Source: Streptomyces jumonjinensis (GTDB lineage: Bacteria > Actinomycetota > Actinomycetes > Streptomycetales > Streptomycetaceae). From it: a stretch of 64,000 nt of DNA. Of the stretch, positions 17,668 through 27,486 are shown piece after piece. How positions within the stretch are numbered: the first letter of the stretch is position 1; every line of letters begins with the position of its first letter. The position numbers and the translations under genes were made by a program. The stretch is taken from NCBI RefSeq assembly GCF_009600885.1, contig NZ_VCLA01000105.1:10363-74362 (forward strand), written 5' to 3'. A model generated the notes under the pieces. That model made no database searches. It had not been told where the DNA came from and saw only the letters and a program-made list of their open reading frames with translations.

Positions 17668-18246
17668 ATGCAGCACGACGCCCATGCCCACCACGCGGGA
17701 CACGGCCAGCCCTCGGACTCCATGGACCATCGCCACGACGCCCACAGCGCGCACGAGAACCACGGTTCCGGGGGGCATGGCCAGGGTCATGGCCACCATC
17801 AGCACGGCGGCGGGGTCAGCTGGGGCATGGCCGCCAGAGCGACCCTCCACTGCCTCATCGGCTGCGCCATCGGCGAGGTGCTCGGCATGGTGATCGGCAC
17901 CGCGCTGGGCTGGCACAACGCGCCGACAATGGCCCTGGCGATCTTCCTGGCCTTCATCTTCGGCTACTCGTTCACCATGTTCACGATTCTCCGGGCGGGC
18001 CTCAGCTTCAAGGCGGCCCTCAAGGTCGCGCTCGCCGCCGACACCCTCTCCATCGCGGTCATGGAGATCACCGACAACAGCGTGCTGGCGCTCTGGCCCG
18101 GGGCGATGCACGCCGAGCTCACGGACGGGCTGTTCTGGTACGCCCTCGCCATCGCCTTCGCGGTCGCCTTCGCGGTGACCACTCCGGTCAACAAGTGGCT
18201 GATCGGACGCGGCAAGGGCCACGCCGTGATGCACCAGTTCCACTGA
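17668..18246 (+). CDS. DUF4396 membrane protein with His-rich N-terminus
   Basis: 192 aa. The first 50 residues are extremely His-rich (HDAHAHHAGHG, HRHDAHSAHENH, GHGQGHGHHQHGGG), a typical metal-buffering tail. The rest is the DUF4396 domain: ATLHCLIGCAIGEVLGMVIG, AIFLAFIFGYSFTMFTILRAG, KVALAADTLSIAVMEITDN, FWYALAIAFAVAFAVTTPVNK, about four membrane helices with conserved Cys, Met, Glu and Asp. A CsoR-type operator precedes it, so copper induction is very likely. Probable role: copper sequestration or export across the membrane; no experimental function is known to me for this family. Confidence 0.88.
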   Translation: MQHDAHAHHAGHGQPSDSMDHRHDAHSAHENHGSGGHGQGHGHHQHGGGVSWGMAARATLHCLIGCAIGEVLGMVIGTALGWHNAPTMALAIFLAFIFGYSFTMFTILRAGLSFKAALKVALAADTLSIAVMEITDNSVLALWPGAMHAELTDGLFWYALAIAFAVAFAVTTPVNKWLIGRGKGHAVMHQFH

Positions 18247-18392
18247 GGCGGCACTCCGCGCGGACCCTACGGAGGAACTCCCGGCTTCCGGACCCGGTCT
18301 TCCGGAGCCCGGTCTTCCGGCTCCCGACCCTCCGGAGCCCGACCCTCCGGAGCCCAGCCGGCCCGGAGCCCGGCCGGCCCGGATACGGCGGC

Positions 18393-19025
18393 CTACAGCT
18401 CGGGGCCGTCTCCGGGCTCCTCCTGGTAGGAGTACCGCTGCTCCCGCCAGGGGTCGCCGAGGTTGTGGTACCCCCGCTCCTCCCAGAAGCCCCGCCGGTC
18501 GGCGGTCATGTACTCCACACCCCGGACCCATTTGGGCCCCTTCCAGGCATAGAGATGCGGCACGATCAGCCGTAGCGGAAACCCGTGCTCCGCGGTGAGC
18601 AGCTCACCGTCCTTATGGGTGGCGAAAATCGCACGCTCGGCGGTGAAGTCGGAGAGCCGCATATTCGCGCTGAATCCGTATTCGGCCCAGACCATGACAT
18701 GAGTGACGCCGGGCGCGGGCGGCGCGAGATCCACGATCGTCCGGGTGGGCACACCACCCCATTCGGCCCCGAGCATGCTGAATTTCGTGACGCAGTGCAG
18801 ATCGGCGACGACCGTCGAAAAGGGCAGCACCGAGAATTCCGCATGGTTCCAGCAGTGTTTATCGCCGTCTGCCGTGGCGCCGAAGACCCTGAACTCCCAG
18901 CGGTCCGGCTTGAACTTGGGCACGGGTCCGTAGTGGGTGACCGGCCAGCCGCGCTGCACTCGCTGTCCCGGGGGAAGCGCGGAATCCTCCGGCCCACGAT
19001 AATCCCGGCTCTCCGGCTGACCCAT
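18393..19025 (-). CDS. Sulfite-oxidase-like molybdopterin oxidoreductase
   Basis: 210 aa, ATG 19025. The SUOX/YedY catalytic fold is seen: FRVFGAT, the Mo-ligand Cys in ADLHCVTKFS, WGGVPTRTIVDL, HVMVWAEYGFSANM, LLTAEHGFPLRLIVPHLYAWKGPKWVRGVEYM. There is no heme or dimerisation domain, and no twin-arginine signal, so this is a short cytoplasmic version; its substrate is unknown. It is divergent from bfr. The 146 bp downstream hold imperfect tandem CTTCCGG/CTCCGGAGCCCG repeats and no gene. Confidence 0.9.
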   Translation of the reverse strand: MGQPESRDYRGPEDSALPPGQRVQRGWPVTHYGPVPKFKPDRWEFRVFGATADGDKHCWNHAEFSVLPFSTVVADLHCVTKFSMLGAEWGGVPTRTIVDLAPPAPGVTHVMVWAEYGFSANMRLSDFTAERAIFATHKDGELLTAEHGFPLRLIVPHLYAWKGPKWVRGVEYMTADRRGFWEERGYHNLGDPWREQRYSYQEEPGDGPEL

Positions 19026-19183
19026 GCCTCAATGGTGACAGATCGGGAGGGGTGGTCATGACCAGGTCTGGCCCGATTCGGGCAACTCCTACTAAGGAGG
19101 CACTTACTGGACGGCTCCCGATGGCGATGCGAGGATGCGCGCACCTGCCCCCCGAGGCGATACACGTGGAAGGAGCATCCGCG

Positions 19184-19663
19184 ATGCAGGGCGACCCCGA
19201 GGTCATCGAGTTCCTCAATGAGCAGCTGACCGGCGAGCTGACCGCGATCAACCAGTACTGGCTCCACTATCGCATCCAGGAGAACAAGGGCTGGACAAAG
19301 CTGGCCAAGTACACGCGCGCCGAATCCATTGACGAGATGAAGCACGCGGACGTACTGACGGAACGCATTCTGTTCCTCGACGGTCTGCCGAACTACCAGC
19401 GTCTCTTCCATGTACGGGTCGGCCAGACGGTGACCGAGATGTTCCAGGCGGACCGGCAGGTCGAGGTGGAGGCGATCGCCCGGCTCAAGCGAGGCATCGA
19501 GGTGATGCGCGCGAAGGGGGATGTGACCTCGGCGAATATCTTCGAGTCGATCCTTGAGGACGAGGAGCACCACATCGACTATCTCGACACCCAGCTGGAG
19601 CTGATCGAGTCACTGGGCGAGCCGCTCTATCTGGCGCAGCAGATCGAGCAGCCGGAGAGCTAG
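19184..19663 (+). CDS. bfr: Bacterioferritin
   Basis: 159 aa from ATG 19184, preceded by GGAAGGAG with good spacing; an open frame further upstream lacks such a site. Ferroxidase ligands of the four-helix bundle are visible: LNEQLTGELTAINQYWLHYR (Glu near 18), ESIDEMKHADVLTERILFLDG (Glu/His pair), AIARLKRGIEVM and FESILEDEEHHIDYLDTQLE. The heme-ligand Met lies in PNYQ-adjacent helix B/C by family position. The protein forms a 24-mer that stores iron. bfd is convergent, 67 bp downstream. Confidence 0.97.
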   Translation: MQGDPEVIEFLNEQLTGELTAINQYWLHYRIQENKGWTKLAKYTRAESIDEMKHADVLTERILFLDGLPNYQRLFHVRVGQTVTEMFQADRQVEVEAIARLKRGIEVMRAKGDVTSANIFESILEDEEHHIDYLDTQLELIESLGEPLYLAQQIEQPES

Positions 19664-19730
19664 GCGGAAAGCCAGGCGGAGCGCGGAACGACTGGACGGC
19701 TGGACGGCTGGACGGAGAGCGAGCGGGCTA

Positions 19731-19961
19731 CTAGGCCGCTTCGTCGACGGCCACGGCCGCCAGCGCCGGCTTTCCCTCATCGAGCAGTTCCCGGCGCGGG
19801 CAATTGCCCCGGCCGAGGAGGGACTGAATCCTGCGCACACACGATCCGCAGTCCGTGCCCGCCTTACTGGCGGAGGCTATCTGGCGGGGAGTGCAGGCTC
19901 CGGCTGCCGCGTGTTCCTTCACCTGCTTCTCGGTGATCCCGAAACAAGAGCAGACGTACAC
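19731..19961 (-). CDS. bfd: Bacterioferritin-associated ferredoxin
   Basis: 76 aa. GTG 19961 is chosen: GGGAGG lies 8 bases upstream, while the in-frame GTG at 19970 overlaps that site. The start YVCSCFGITEKQVKEHAAAG carries Cys-x-Cys, and TDCGSCVRRIQSLL carries Cys-xx-Cys; together they hold the [2Fe-2S] cluster. Bfd docks on bacterioferritin and reduces stored iron for release. An iron box sits just upstream, so expression should rise under iron limitation. The tail after residue 55 is longer than in E. coli Bfd and poorly conserved. Confidence 0.93.
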   Translation of the reverse strand: MYVCSCFGITEKQVKEHAAAGACTPRQIASASKAGTDCGSCVRRIQSLLGRGNCPRRELLDEGKPALAAVAVDEAA

Positions 19962-20015
19962 GCGGTTCACCTCCCGAGGCTCCCGAAGGACTGTTGGTCG
20001 TGCCTTACCCGATTT

Positions 20016-20034
20016 CTCGGTGAGGCTAACCTAA
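20016..20034 (-). promoter_or_regulatory. Iron box (DmdR/IdeR operator) of bfd
   Basis: CTCGGTGAGGCTAACCTAA matches the 19-bp actinobacterial iron-box consensus TTAGGTTAGGCTAACCTAA at 16 positions. It lies 55 bp upstream of the bfd start and overlaps TAAGGT/TAGGTT, plausible -10 elements on the minus strand. Iron-loaded DmdR1 would repress bfd. Confidence 0.83.
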
Positions 20035-20076
20035 CCTTACCTGCCTCGACAGCGGCGGAACACCGGCTATAAGCGA

Positions 20077-20111
20077 GGTGGGGCACGGATCACATGGATC
20101 CGTGCCCCACC
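20077..20111 (-). terminator. Terminator of aroH
   Basis: A perfect 15-bp stem, 20077-20091 with 20097-20111, has a 5-nt loop. It lies 70 bp beyond the aroH stop on the minus strand. It may also insulate the bfd promoter region. Confidence 0.85.
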
Positions 20112-20181
20112 GTCGTACTGTTCAGCGGCCCCGCGGAGAGATCAGCGGGCCATGGCCCGCCTCAGCCGTCCGCGGACGGTC

Positions 20182-21723
<1,542 letters not shown>

Positions 21724-21736
21724 TCACATTCACTCG

Positions 21737-21763
21737 CGAAGGCCGCCCGAGGGGCGGCCTTCG
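21737..21763 (+). terminator. trp attenuator terminator
   Basis: A 12-bp perfect stem (21737-21748 with 21752-21763) has a 3-nt loop and is followed by GTGTTTCCCC. It lies between the leader peptide and trpEG and should form when charged tRNA-Trp is plentiful. Confidence 0.88.
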
Positions 21764-21846
21764 GTGTTTCCCCCGGGGAAACCGGCCGTTCCTCCCACGC
21801 TCCACCGGAACCGCCGGCCACTGGATCCCTGGAAGGAACCCACCGG

Positions 21847-23784
21847 ATGCACCCCACAGGACCCGCCCCTGACCGCGTCGTCGCCGACCTGTTCGCCGAC
21901 CTTCTCGCCGACGACCGCCCTTTCGCCCTGCTCCACCGGCGTACTCCCGGACATGATCAGGACACCGTCGAGCTGCTGATCGGCCCGGTCGCCGAGATCG
22001 GCACGCTGGGCGAGATCCCCGTCACCGACCGTCCCGTTCTCGCGCTGATCCCGTTCCGGCAGATCAGGGAGCGCGGCTTCGATGTGCGCGACGACGGCAC
22101 ACCGCTGAGCTTGCTGATCGCCGACGAGTCGTACGCCCTCCCGCTCCCCGACGCCCTGGCGGCGCTCCCCGCGCGGGGGGTGCGGGTCGAGGACGGAGGC
22201 TTCGATGTGCCGGACGCGGAGTACGCGGAGGTCGTCCGGCGGGTCGTCGACGAGGAGATCGGCGGCGGCGAGGGCGCGAACTTCGTCATCCGCCGCACCT
22301 ACACGGGCCGGATCCCCGGGTTCGGACGGGCCGACGCGCTGGCCCTGTTCCGGCGGCTGCTGGCCGGTGAGCGGGGCGCGTACTGGACGTTCGTCGTCTG
22401 CACCGGGGAGCGCACCCTGGTGGGCGCCAGTCCCGAGGTGCACGTACGGATGACCGGAGGCGGCGATTCCGGACGGGCGGGGGGCGGCGGGACCGTGGTG
22501 ATGAACCCGATCAGCGGCACCTTCCGCTATCCGCCCGGCGGCCCGGACGCGGACGCGCTGCTCCGCTTCCTCGACGACCCCAAGGAGCGCGACGAGCTCT
22601 CCATGGTCGTGGACGAGGAGCTGAAGATGATGTGCACGGTGGGCGACATGGGCGGGGTGGTGGTCGGGCCCCGGCTGAAGGAGATGGCGCATCTCGCGCA
22701 CACCGAGTACGAGCTGCGCGGCCGTTCCTCGCTCGATGTGCGGGAGGTGCTCAGGGAGACCATGTTCGCGGCGACGGTCACCGGCTCCCCGGTGCAGAAC
22801 GCCTGCCGGGTCATCGAACGCCATGAGGCGGGCGGGCGCGGCTACTACGCGGGGGCCCTGGCCCTCATCGGCCGGGACGCGAGCGGCGCGCAGACCCTCG
22901 ACTCGCCCATTCTCATCCGTACCGCCGACATCGACGCCGACGGCGGGCTGAAGGTGGCGGTCGGGGCCACGCTGGTACGCCACTCCGACCCGGCGGGCGA
23001 GGTCGCCGAGACCCATGCCAAGGCGGCCGGGGTGCTGGCCGCGCTCGGGGTGCGCCCCGCAGCCGCGCGGGAGCCGGCGGCGCGGCCCCGGCTGGCCGAC
23101 GATCCCCGGGTGCGCGCCGCGCTGGACGGGCGGCGGTCCTCGCTCGCGCCGTTCTGGCTGCGGATGCAGGAATCCGCGGCCGAGCGCCGGGGGCATGCGC
23201 TGGTGATCGACTCCGAGGACACCTTCACGGCGATGCTGGCGCATCTGCTCCGGTCGACCGGTCTGGAGGTGACGGTACGGCGCTTCGACGAGCCGGGGCT
23301 GCGCGACGCGGCGCTCGCCCACACCGGTCCGGTGGTGCTGGGGCCCGGTCCGGGCGATCCGTGCGACCCCGCCGATCCGAAGATGCGCTTTCTGCGCGAG
23401 CTCACCGCCGTACTGCTGCGGGAGCACCGCCATGGGCTGCTCGGGGTCTGTCTGGGCCATGAGCTGATCGCCGCCGAGCTGGGCCTCGGGATCGTACGGA
23501 AGGACGCGCCGTACCAGGGGGCGCAGGAGCGCATCGACTTCTTCGGACGGGTGGAGACGGCGGGCTTCTACAACAGCTTCACCGCGGTCTGCGACGGGAG
23601 GCAGGCGGCGGAGCTGGCGGCCCGGGGCGTGGAGACGGCGCGTGATCCGGCGACCGGGGAGGTCCACGCGCTGCGGTCGGCCTCGTTCGCCTCGGTGCAG
23701 TTCCATCCGGAGTCGGTGCTGACACTGGACGGGCCGGGGGTGCTGCGCGAGCTGCTCTCCGGCTCACCGCTCGTCCGGCCCTGA
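21847..23784 (+). CDS. trpEG: Anthranilate synthase, fused TrpE-TrpG type
   Basis: 645 aa. GGAAGGA precedes the ATG. Residues about 1-410 are the chorismate-binding TrpE-like unit (VMNPISGTFRYPPGG, ERDELSMVVDEELKMM, LAHTEYELRG, ETMFAATVTGSPVQNACRVI, GYYAGALALIG). Residues about 440-640 are a class I glutamine amidotransferase (VVLGPGPGDP, GVCLGHELIAAELG with the nucleophilic Cys, and QFHPESVL with the His/Glu). The fused order also occurs in phenazine PhzE (ADIC synthases), but the trp leader directly in front argues for tryptophan synthesis. trpD lies 32 kb away. Confidence 0.93.
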   Translation: MHPTGPAPDRVVADLFADLLADDRPFALLHRRTPGHDQDTVELLIGPVAEIGTLGEIPVTDRPVLALIPFRQIRERGFDVRDDGTPLSLLIADESYALPLPDALAALPARGVRVEDGGFDVPDAEYAEVVRRVVDEEIGGGEGANFVIRRTYTGRIPGFGRADALALFRRLLAGERGAYWTFVVCTGERTLVGASPEVHVRMTGGGDSGRAGGGGTVVMNPISGTFRYPPGGPDADALLRFLDDPKERDELSMVVDEELKMMCTVGDMGGVVVGPRLKEMAHLAHTEYELRGRSSLDVREVLRETMFAATVTGSPVQNACRVIERHEAGGRGYYAGALALIGRDASGAQTLDSPILIRTADIDADGGLKVAVGATLVRHSDPAGEVAETHAKAAGVLAALGVRPAAAREPAARPRLADDPRVRAALDGRRSSLAPFWLRMQESAAERRGHALVIDSEDTFTAMLAHLLRSTGLEVTVRRFDEPGLRDAALAHTGPVVLGPGPGDPCDPADPKMRFLRELTAVLLREHRHGLLGVCLGHELIAAELGLGIVRKDAPYQGAQERIDFFGRVETAGFYNSFTAVCDGRQAAELAARGVETARDPATGEVHALRSASFASVQFHPESVLTLDGPGVLRELLSGSPLVRP

Positions 23785-23841
23785 GGCCGGTCTTGAGGCC
23801 GGTCTTGAGGCCGGTCTTGAGGCCGGTCTTGAGGCCGGTCT
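23782..23841 (+). repeat. 12-bp tandem repeat (TGAGGCCGGTCT)x5 at the trpEG stop
   Basis: Five perfect copies plus a partial sixth begin with the trpEG stop codon itself (TGA at 23782). Each unit brings a new in-frame stop, so copy changes do not lengthen the protein. The spacer to pfkA is otherwise GC-rich without a gene. Confidence 0.95.
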
Positions 23842-23990
23842 TGAGGGGGCTCGCCCGTCCGGCTTGAGGGGGCGACGGGGCCCGGGGCCCGCTCAGGCCC
23901 CGGCGACCGGTCTGCGAACGCGGCCCGGTCGCCCGGGCGTCGTGGGGATCTCCCGCGCCCCGGGCGGTGCCGGGCCGGTTCGGGCGGCCG

Positions 23991-25019
23991 TCAGCCGAAG
24001 AACACCCCGACCTCCGCGTACAGCTCGGGATCGACCGTCTTGAGCTTGGCGGTGGCCTCGGCGATCGGCACCCGCACGATGTCCGTGCCCTTCAGCGCGA
24101 CCATCCTGCCGAAGTCGCCGTCCCGTACCGCGTCGATGGCGTGCAGTCCGAAGCGGGTGGCCAGCCACCGGTCGAAGGCGCTCGGAGTGCCGCCGCGCTG
24201 GACATGGCCGAGAACCGTGGTGCGGGCCTCCTTGCCGGTGCGCCTCTCGATCTCGTTCGCCAGCCACTCGCCGACGCCGGAGAGCCGTACATGGCCGAAG
24301 GAGTCGAGCGAGCCGTCCTTGAGGACCGCGTCGCCGTCCTGCGGCGCCGCGCCCTCGGCGACCACCACGATCGGGGCGTAGGTGGCCCGGAACCGCGAGG
24401 TCACCCACTCGCAGACCTGGCTCACATCGAACCGCTGCTCGGGGATGAGAATGACGTTGGCGCCCCCGGCGAGTCCGGAGTGCAGGGCGATCCAGCCCGC
24501 GTGGCGTCCCATCACCTCCACCACCAGGACCCGCATATGGGACTCGGCGGTGGTGTGCAGCCGGTCGATCGCCTCGGTGGCGATGCCGACCGCGGTATCG
24601 AAGCCGAAGGTGTAGTCCGTGGCGGACAGATCGTTGTCGATGGTCTTGGGGACGCCGACGCAGTTGACGCCGTACTCGTCGTGGAGCCGGGCGGCGACCC
24701 CGAGGGTGTCCTCGCCGCCGATCACGATCAGTGCGTCGACCTCGGCCTTGGCGAGATTGTCCTTGATGCGGCGGATGCCGTTCTCCGCCTTGAGCGGGTT
24801 GGTCCGCGAGGAGCCGAGAATGGTGCCGCCACGGGGCAGGATGCCACGGACCGCGGGGATGCCGAGGGGGACCGTGTCGTTCTCCAGCGGTCCGCGCCAT
24901 CCGTCGCGGTAACCGACGAACTCGTACGCGTACTCCTGGACGCCCTTGCGGACGGCGCCGCGGATGACAGCGTTGAGGCCGGGGCAGTCGCCGCCCCCGG
25001 TCAGTACTCCGACGCGCAT
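23991..25019 (-). CDS. pfkA: 6-phosphofructokinase
   Basis: 342 aa. It phosphorylates fructose 6-phosphate. MRVGVLTGGGDCPGLNAVIR opens the protein, PKTIDNDL and MGRHAGWIAL carry the catalytic and substrate residues, and RFGLHAIDAV ends the substrate domain. The nucleotide-site motif is GGEDT with Asp104 and the next motif is PKTIDND with Lys125. In the family, Gly at both places marks ATP enzymes and Asp/Lys marks PPi enzymes, although actinobacterial members with this pattern include ATP-users. The phosphoryl donor therefore remains open. A Crp-like site lies upstream. The downstream 150 bp contain the tandem repeats behind trpEG, which is convergent. Confidence 0.95.
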   Translation of the reverse strand: MRVGVLTGGGDCPGLNAVIRGAVRKGVQEYAYEFVGYRDGWRGPLENDTVPLGIPAVRGILPRGGTILGSSRTNPLKAENGIRRIKDNLAKAEVDALIVIGGEDTLGVAARLHDEYGVNCVGVPKTIDNDLSATDYTFGFDTAVGIATEAIDRLHTTAESHMRVLVVEVMGRHAGWIALHSGLAGGANVILIPEQRFDVSQVCEWVTSRFRATYAPIVVVAEGAAPQDGDAVLKDGSLDSFGHVRLSGVGEWLANEIERRTGKEARTTVLGHVQRGGTPSAFDRWLATRFGLHAIDAVRDGDFGRMVALKGTDIVRVPIAEATAKLKTVDPELYAEVGVFFG

Positions 25020-25066
25020 GGATACTTCCCTTCGCCTGGTGAGCCCTGTGGACCGTCACGCTAATG

Positions 25067-25080
25067 GTGATCCAGGTCAC
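25067..25080 (-). promoter_or_regulatory. Candidate Crp binding site upstream of pfkA
   Basis: GTGATCCAGGTCAC fits the GTG-N6-GNCAC motif reported for Streptomyces Crp and is also an imperfect palindrome. It is 48 bp before the pfkA ATG. The rest of the spacer (25081-25270) shows no gene or clear promoter. Confidence 0.4.
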
Positions 25081-25270
25081 TCCGGGATGGGAGGGAAGGT
25101 CAATTTCTGTCCGAGACGCGGTCTTTGCGAACCGCCCTCGCGCATCCCTTGCCCTACGGGCCCCGGAGGCATGCCGGAGCCGCCCGGGAGGGGGTCCGCG
25201 CGCCCCCGGCACGGTCGCGTATTCACTCGTACGAGGGGCGCGGAGGCGTTTGACGCACGCCCGGTCGGCC

Positions 25271-25376
25271 TAAGGAGCGCGTGGGCGGGTCAGGTGCTCG
25301 CGTCGGCCCGAGGAGGCGGGTCGACACCCCGGTCGCCGGCTCAAGGAGGCGCGTGGGCGGGTCAGGCGCTCGCGTC
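25271..25376 (-). repeat. Duplicated 3' end of the response-regulator gene
   Basis: About 35 bp at 25271-25305 (containing GCGTGGGCGGGTCAGGTGCT) repeat at 25342-25376, where the second copy includes the last codons and the stop of the response regulator. The copies are about 71 bp apart and nearly identical. The extra copy is non-coding spacer. Confidence 0.85.
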
Positions 25377-26042
25377 GTCGAGGCCCCGCTCTATCGCGTA
25401 GCGCACCAGCTCCACCCGGTTGTGCAGCTGAAGCTTGCCCAGGGTGTTCTGCACATGGTTCTGGACCGTGCGGTGGGAGATGACCAGACGCTCGGCGATC
25501 TGCTTGTACGACAGCCCCTTGGCCACCAGCCGCAGCACCTCGGTCTCCCGCTCGGTCAGCTGAGGGGCCTTCGGCTCGTCCGCCCCGGCGGCGGGGGCGG
25601 GTTCGGAGGCGAGCCTGCGGTACTCCCCCAGCACCAGACCGGCGAGCCCCGGGGTGAAGACCGCGTCGCCCGCCGCCGTGCGCCGCACCGCGTCGGTCAG
25701 CTCCTCCGTACTCGCCGACTTGAGGAGATAGCCGGTCGCGCCGGACTTGACCGCCTCCAGCACATCGGCGTGCTCACCGCTCGCCGACAGCACCAGCACC
25801 CGCAGTCCGGGCAGCGAGCCGACCAGCTCCTTGCAGACCTGGACGCCGGGCAGCGCGGGGAGATTGAGATCGAGCACGAGCACATCCGGCGCGGCGGCCT
25901 GGGCGCGGCGGACCGCCTGAAGCCCGTCGCCCGCCGTCGCCACCACGTCGAAACCCGCTTCGGCCAGATCGCGGGCGACCGCGTCCCGCCACATCGGATG
26001 GTCGTCGACGACCATGACCTTCACCGACTGCCGATCCGTCAT
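25362..26042 (-). CDS. macR: LuxR/NarL-family response regulator (MacR-like)
   Basis: 226 aa from ATG 26042, which has GGAGAG just upstream; an in-frame ATG at 26066 is possible. The receiver domain is at residues 5-125: VKVMVVDDHPMWRDAV, phospho-acceptor Asp in DVLVLDLNLPALPG, and the conserved Lys in GYLLKSAS. A C-terminal helix-turn-helix is clear (LTERETEVLRLVAKGLSYKQ, IAERLVISHRTVQNHVQNTL). It lies directly after the kinase gene on the minus strand. Position next to pfk and plsC and its kinase type match MacRS of S. coelicolor, a regulator of morphogenesis and antibiotic production. The orthology is from memory of the gene order. Confidence 0.9.
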   Translation of the reverse strand: MTDRQSVKVMVVDDHPMWRDAVARDLAEAGFDVVATAGDGLQAVRRAQAAAPDVLVLDLNLPALPGVQVCKELVGSLPGLRVLVLSASGEHADVLEAVKSGATGYLLKSASTEELTDAVRRTAAGDAVFTPGLAGLVLGEYRRLASEPAPAAGADEPKAPQLTERETEVLRLVAKGLSYKQIAERLVISHRTVQNHVQNTLGKLQLHNRVELVRYAIERGLDDASA

Positions 26043-26142
26043 CCGCTCTCCGCCTTGCCCCGTCATGCCTTGCCTTCCCCCGTCATGCCTTCCACGACCA
26101 TCGCCCGCACCGGCTGCCGGCCCCTCATCCGCCGTCCGCCTT
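26005..26142 (-). repeat. Decayed tandem duplication of the macR 5' end
   Basis: The 52 bp around the macR start (26005-26056) recur at 26091-26142, 86 bp away, with about 80% identity; both carry a ribosome-like stretch, an ATG, then CGGCAG-CGGTG and ATGGTCGT. The extra copy overlaps the kinase stop codon and would encode only a short peptide beginning MRGRQPVRAMVVEGM. Confidence 0.75.
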
Positions 26143-27444
26143 CCCCCGTGACGCCTCGCGTGCGTCCGTCTCCGCCGATGTGTCCGGACCGCGGGCGGTC
26201 CGGCCGGGTCCCGGGACGCGCGGGGGCTTCGCCGACAGGACCCGCGGGACCCGCAACTCGACCTCGGCGCCCTGGCCGGGAACCGAGATCAGCTCGGCCG
26301 TGCCGCCCAGATCCCGCAGCCGCCCGCGGATCGAGAGGGCGACCCCGAGCCGCCCCTCCCCCTCCGCCTGCGCGAGCCGGCCCTCCGCGATGCCGGGTCC
26401 GTCGTCGCGGACCGTGACGACGACCTCGTCCGGCCAGTCCTCGATCAGGATCCAGGCGCGCGCGCCGTCGCCCGCGTGCCGCGCGACGTTGTCCAGGGCC
26501 GCGCCGACGGCGGCGGCCAGTTCCCCGGCCGCCCGCGCCGGCAGCAGGACGGGCGCGCCAGGCTCGGAGAGGGTGACTCTGGGGCCCGCGTGCCGGGCGA
26601 GCAGCGAGCGCAGATCGCACCCGCCGGGGCCGTCCGCCGCTTCTTCGTCCGTGTCCGCGGCGCCGACCGCAGGGCTCGCGGCATCGTGCGCGGCGCCTCC
26701 GGAGACGGGCGGCGCCCCCCTGGAGACCAGGGTGCGCAGCGCGATCTCCTGCTCTCCCGCCATCCGGCCCAGCTCGGCGGCCTCACCGCCGATCGCCGCG
26801 CCGCGCCGCTGCACCATCGCCAGCACCTGGAGCACGCTGTCGTGGATGTCCCGGGCCAGCCTCTCCCGCTCCCGGGTCGCCGCCTCGATCTCCAGCGCGC
26901 GGGCGAGGGTGCGCTCGGAGGCGCGGGCGACCTCCACCACATAGCCGATGGCGATGGAGGCGATCCAGACCAGCAGCACGGCGTGGAAGGTCTCCCGGCT
27001 GGGCTCGCCGCGCTGGACGATATTGGCGACCGCGACGAAGGAGGAGGCGAAGGCCGCCCACCGCCAGCCGCCTTTGAGGGCGAAGGCCAGCACGGAGCCG
27101 GCCGCCCAGATGGAGGGCAGCGTCGCCCCGTCGACCTGCTGGGCCTGGGCGTCGGCGAGCGGGGTCAGCAGAATGCCGGTGACGGCGATGGTGAGATCGA
27201 TGCCGAGGAACCGCTTGGTGCAGCGCTCGGCGCTGAACACCCTGGGCAGGGTGGCCAGCGTCCACCCGCAGAGCACGGTGAGAAACCCGGCCGCGACCCA
27301 GGGCCGCTCGAAGCGGTCCGGGGTGGAGAGGAAGAGCAGTACCGCGTACCCCATGGTCAGCACGCGATAGCCGGTGAGGGCACGCCACAGCGGCAGCTCC
27401 ACCGACATCCGCACGACCCGCTCGCGCTTGGCCGACTTCCCCAC
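26125..27444 (-). CDS. macS: Two-component sensor histidine kinase (MacS-like)
   Basis: 439 aa, GTG 27444. The N-terminal half has five or six membrane helices (VLTMGYAVLLFLSTPDRFER, VAAGFLTVLCGWTLATLPRVF, IDLTIAVTGILLTPL, SIWAAGSVLAFALKGGWRWA, LVWIASIAIGYVVEVARA), the DUF5931-type sensor. The HisKA_3 dimerisation box is RLARDIHDSVLQVLAMVQRR (His near residue 203), and the ATPase has ALDNVARHAG and VRDDGPGIAEG. A Gly/Ala/Asp-rich insert separates the two. The C-terminal 60 residues are low-complexity. It is transcribed ahead of macR. The signal is unknown. Confidence 0.93.
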   Translation of the reverse strand: MGKSAKRERVVRMSVELPLWRALTGYRVLTMGYAVLLFLSTPDRFERPWVAAGFLTVLCGWTLATLPRVFSAERCTKRFLGIDLTIAVTGILLTPLADAQAQQVDGATLPSIWAAGSVLAFALKGGWRWAAFASSFVAVANIVQRGEPSRETFHAVLLVWIASIAIGYVVEVARASERTLARALEIEAATRERERLARDIHDSVLQVLAMVQRRGAAIGGEAAELGRMAGEQEIALRTLVSRGAPPVSGGAAHDAASPAVGAADTDEEAADGPGGCDLRSLLARHAGPRVTLSEPGAPVLLPARAAGELAAAVGAALDNVARHAGDGARAWILIEDWPDEVVVTVRDDGPGIAEGRLAQAEGEGRLGVALSIRGRLRDLGGTAELISVPGQGAEVELRVPRVLSAKPPRVPGPGRTARGPDTSAETDAREASRGKADGG

Positions 27445-27486
27445 GTCTTCCCCCCAGAACGAACGCGCGACGAGAACGAACGCCGA

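Noticed and set aside
19052..19183. N-terminal extension of bacterioferritin
   Set aside because: The frame is open, but the strong ribosome site and the family-typical start are at 19184.
21847..23784. Phenazine-type PhzE enzyme and hence a phenazine cluster
   Set aside because: No other phz genes are present and a trp attenuator directly precedes the gene.
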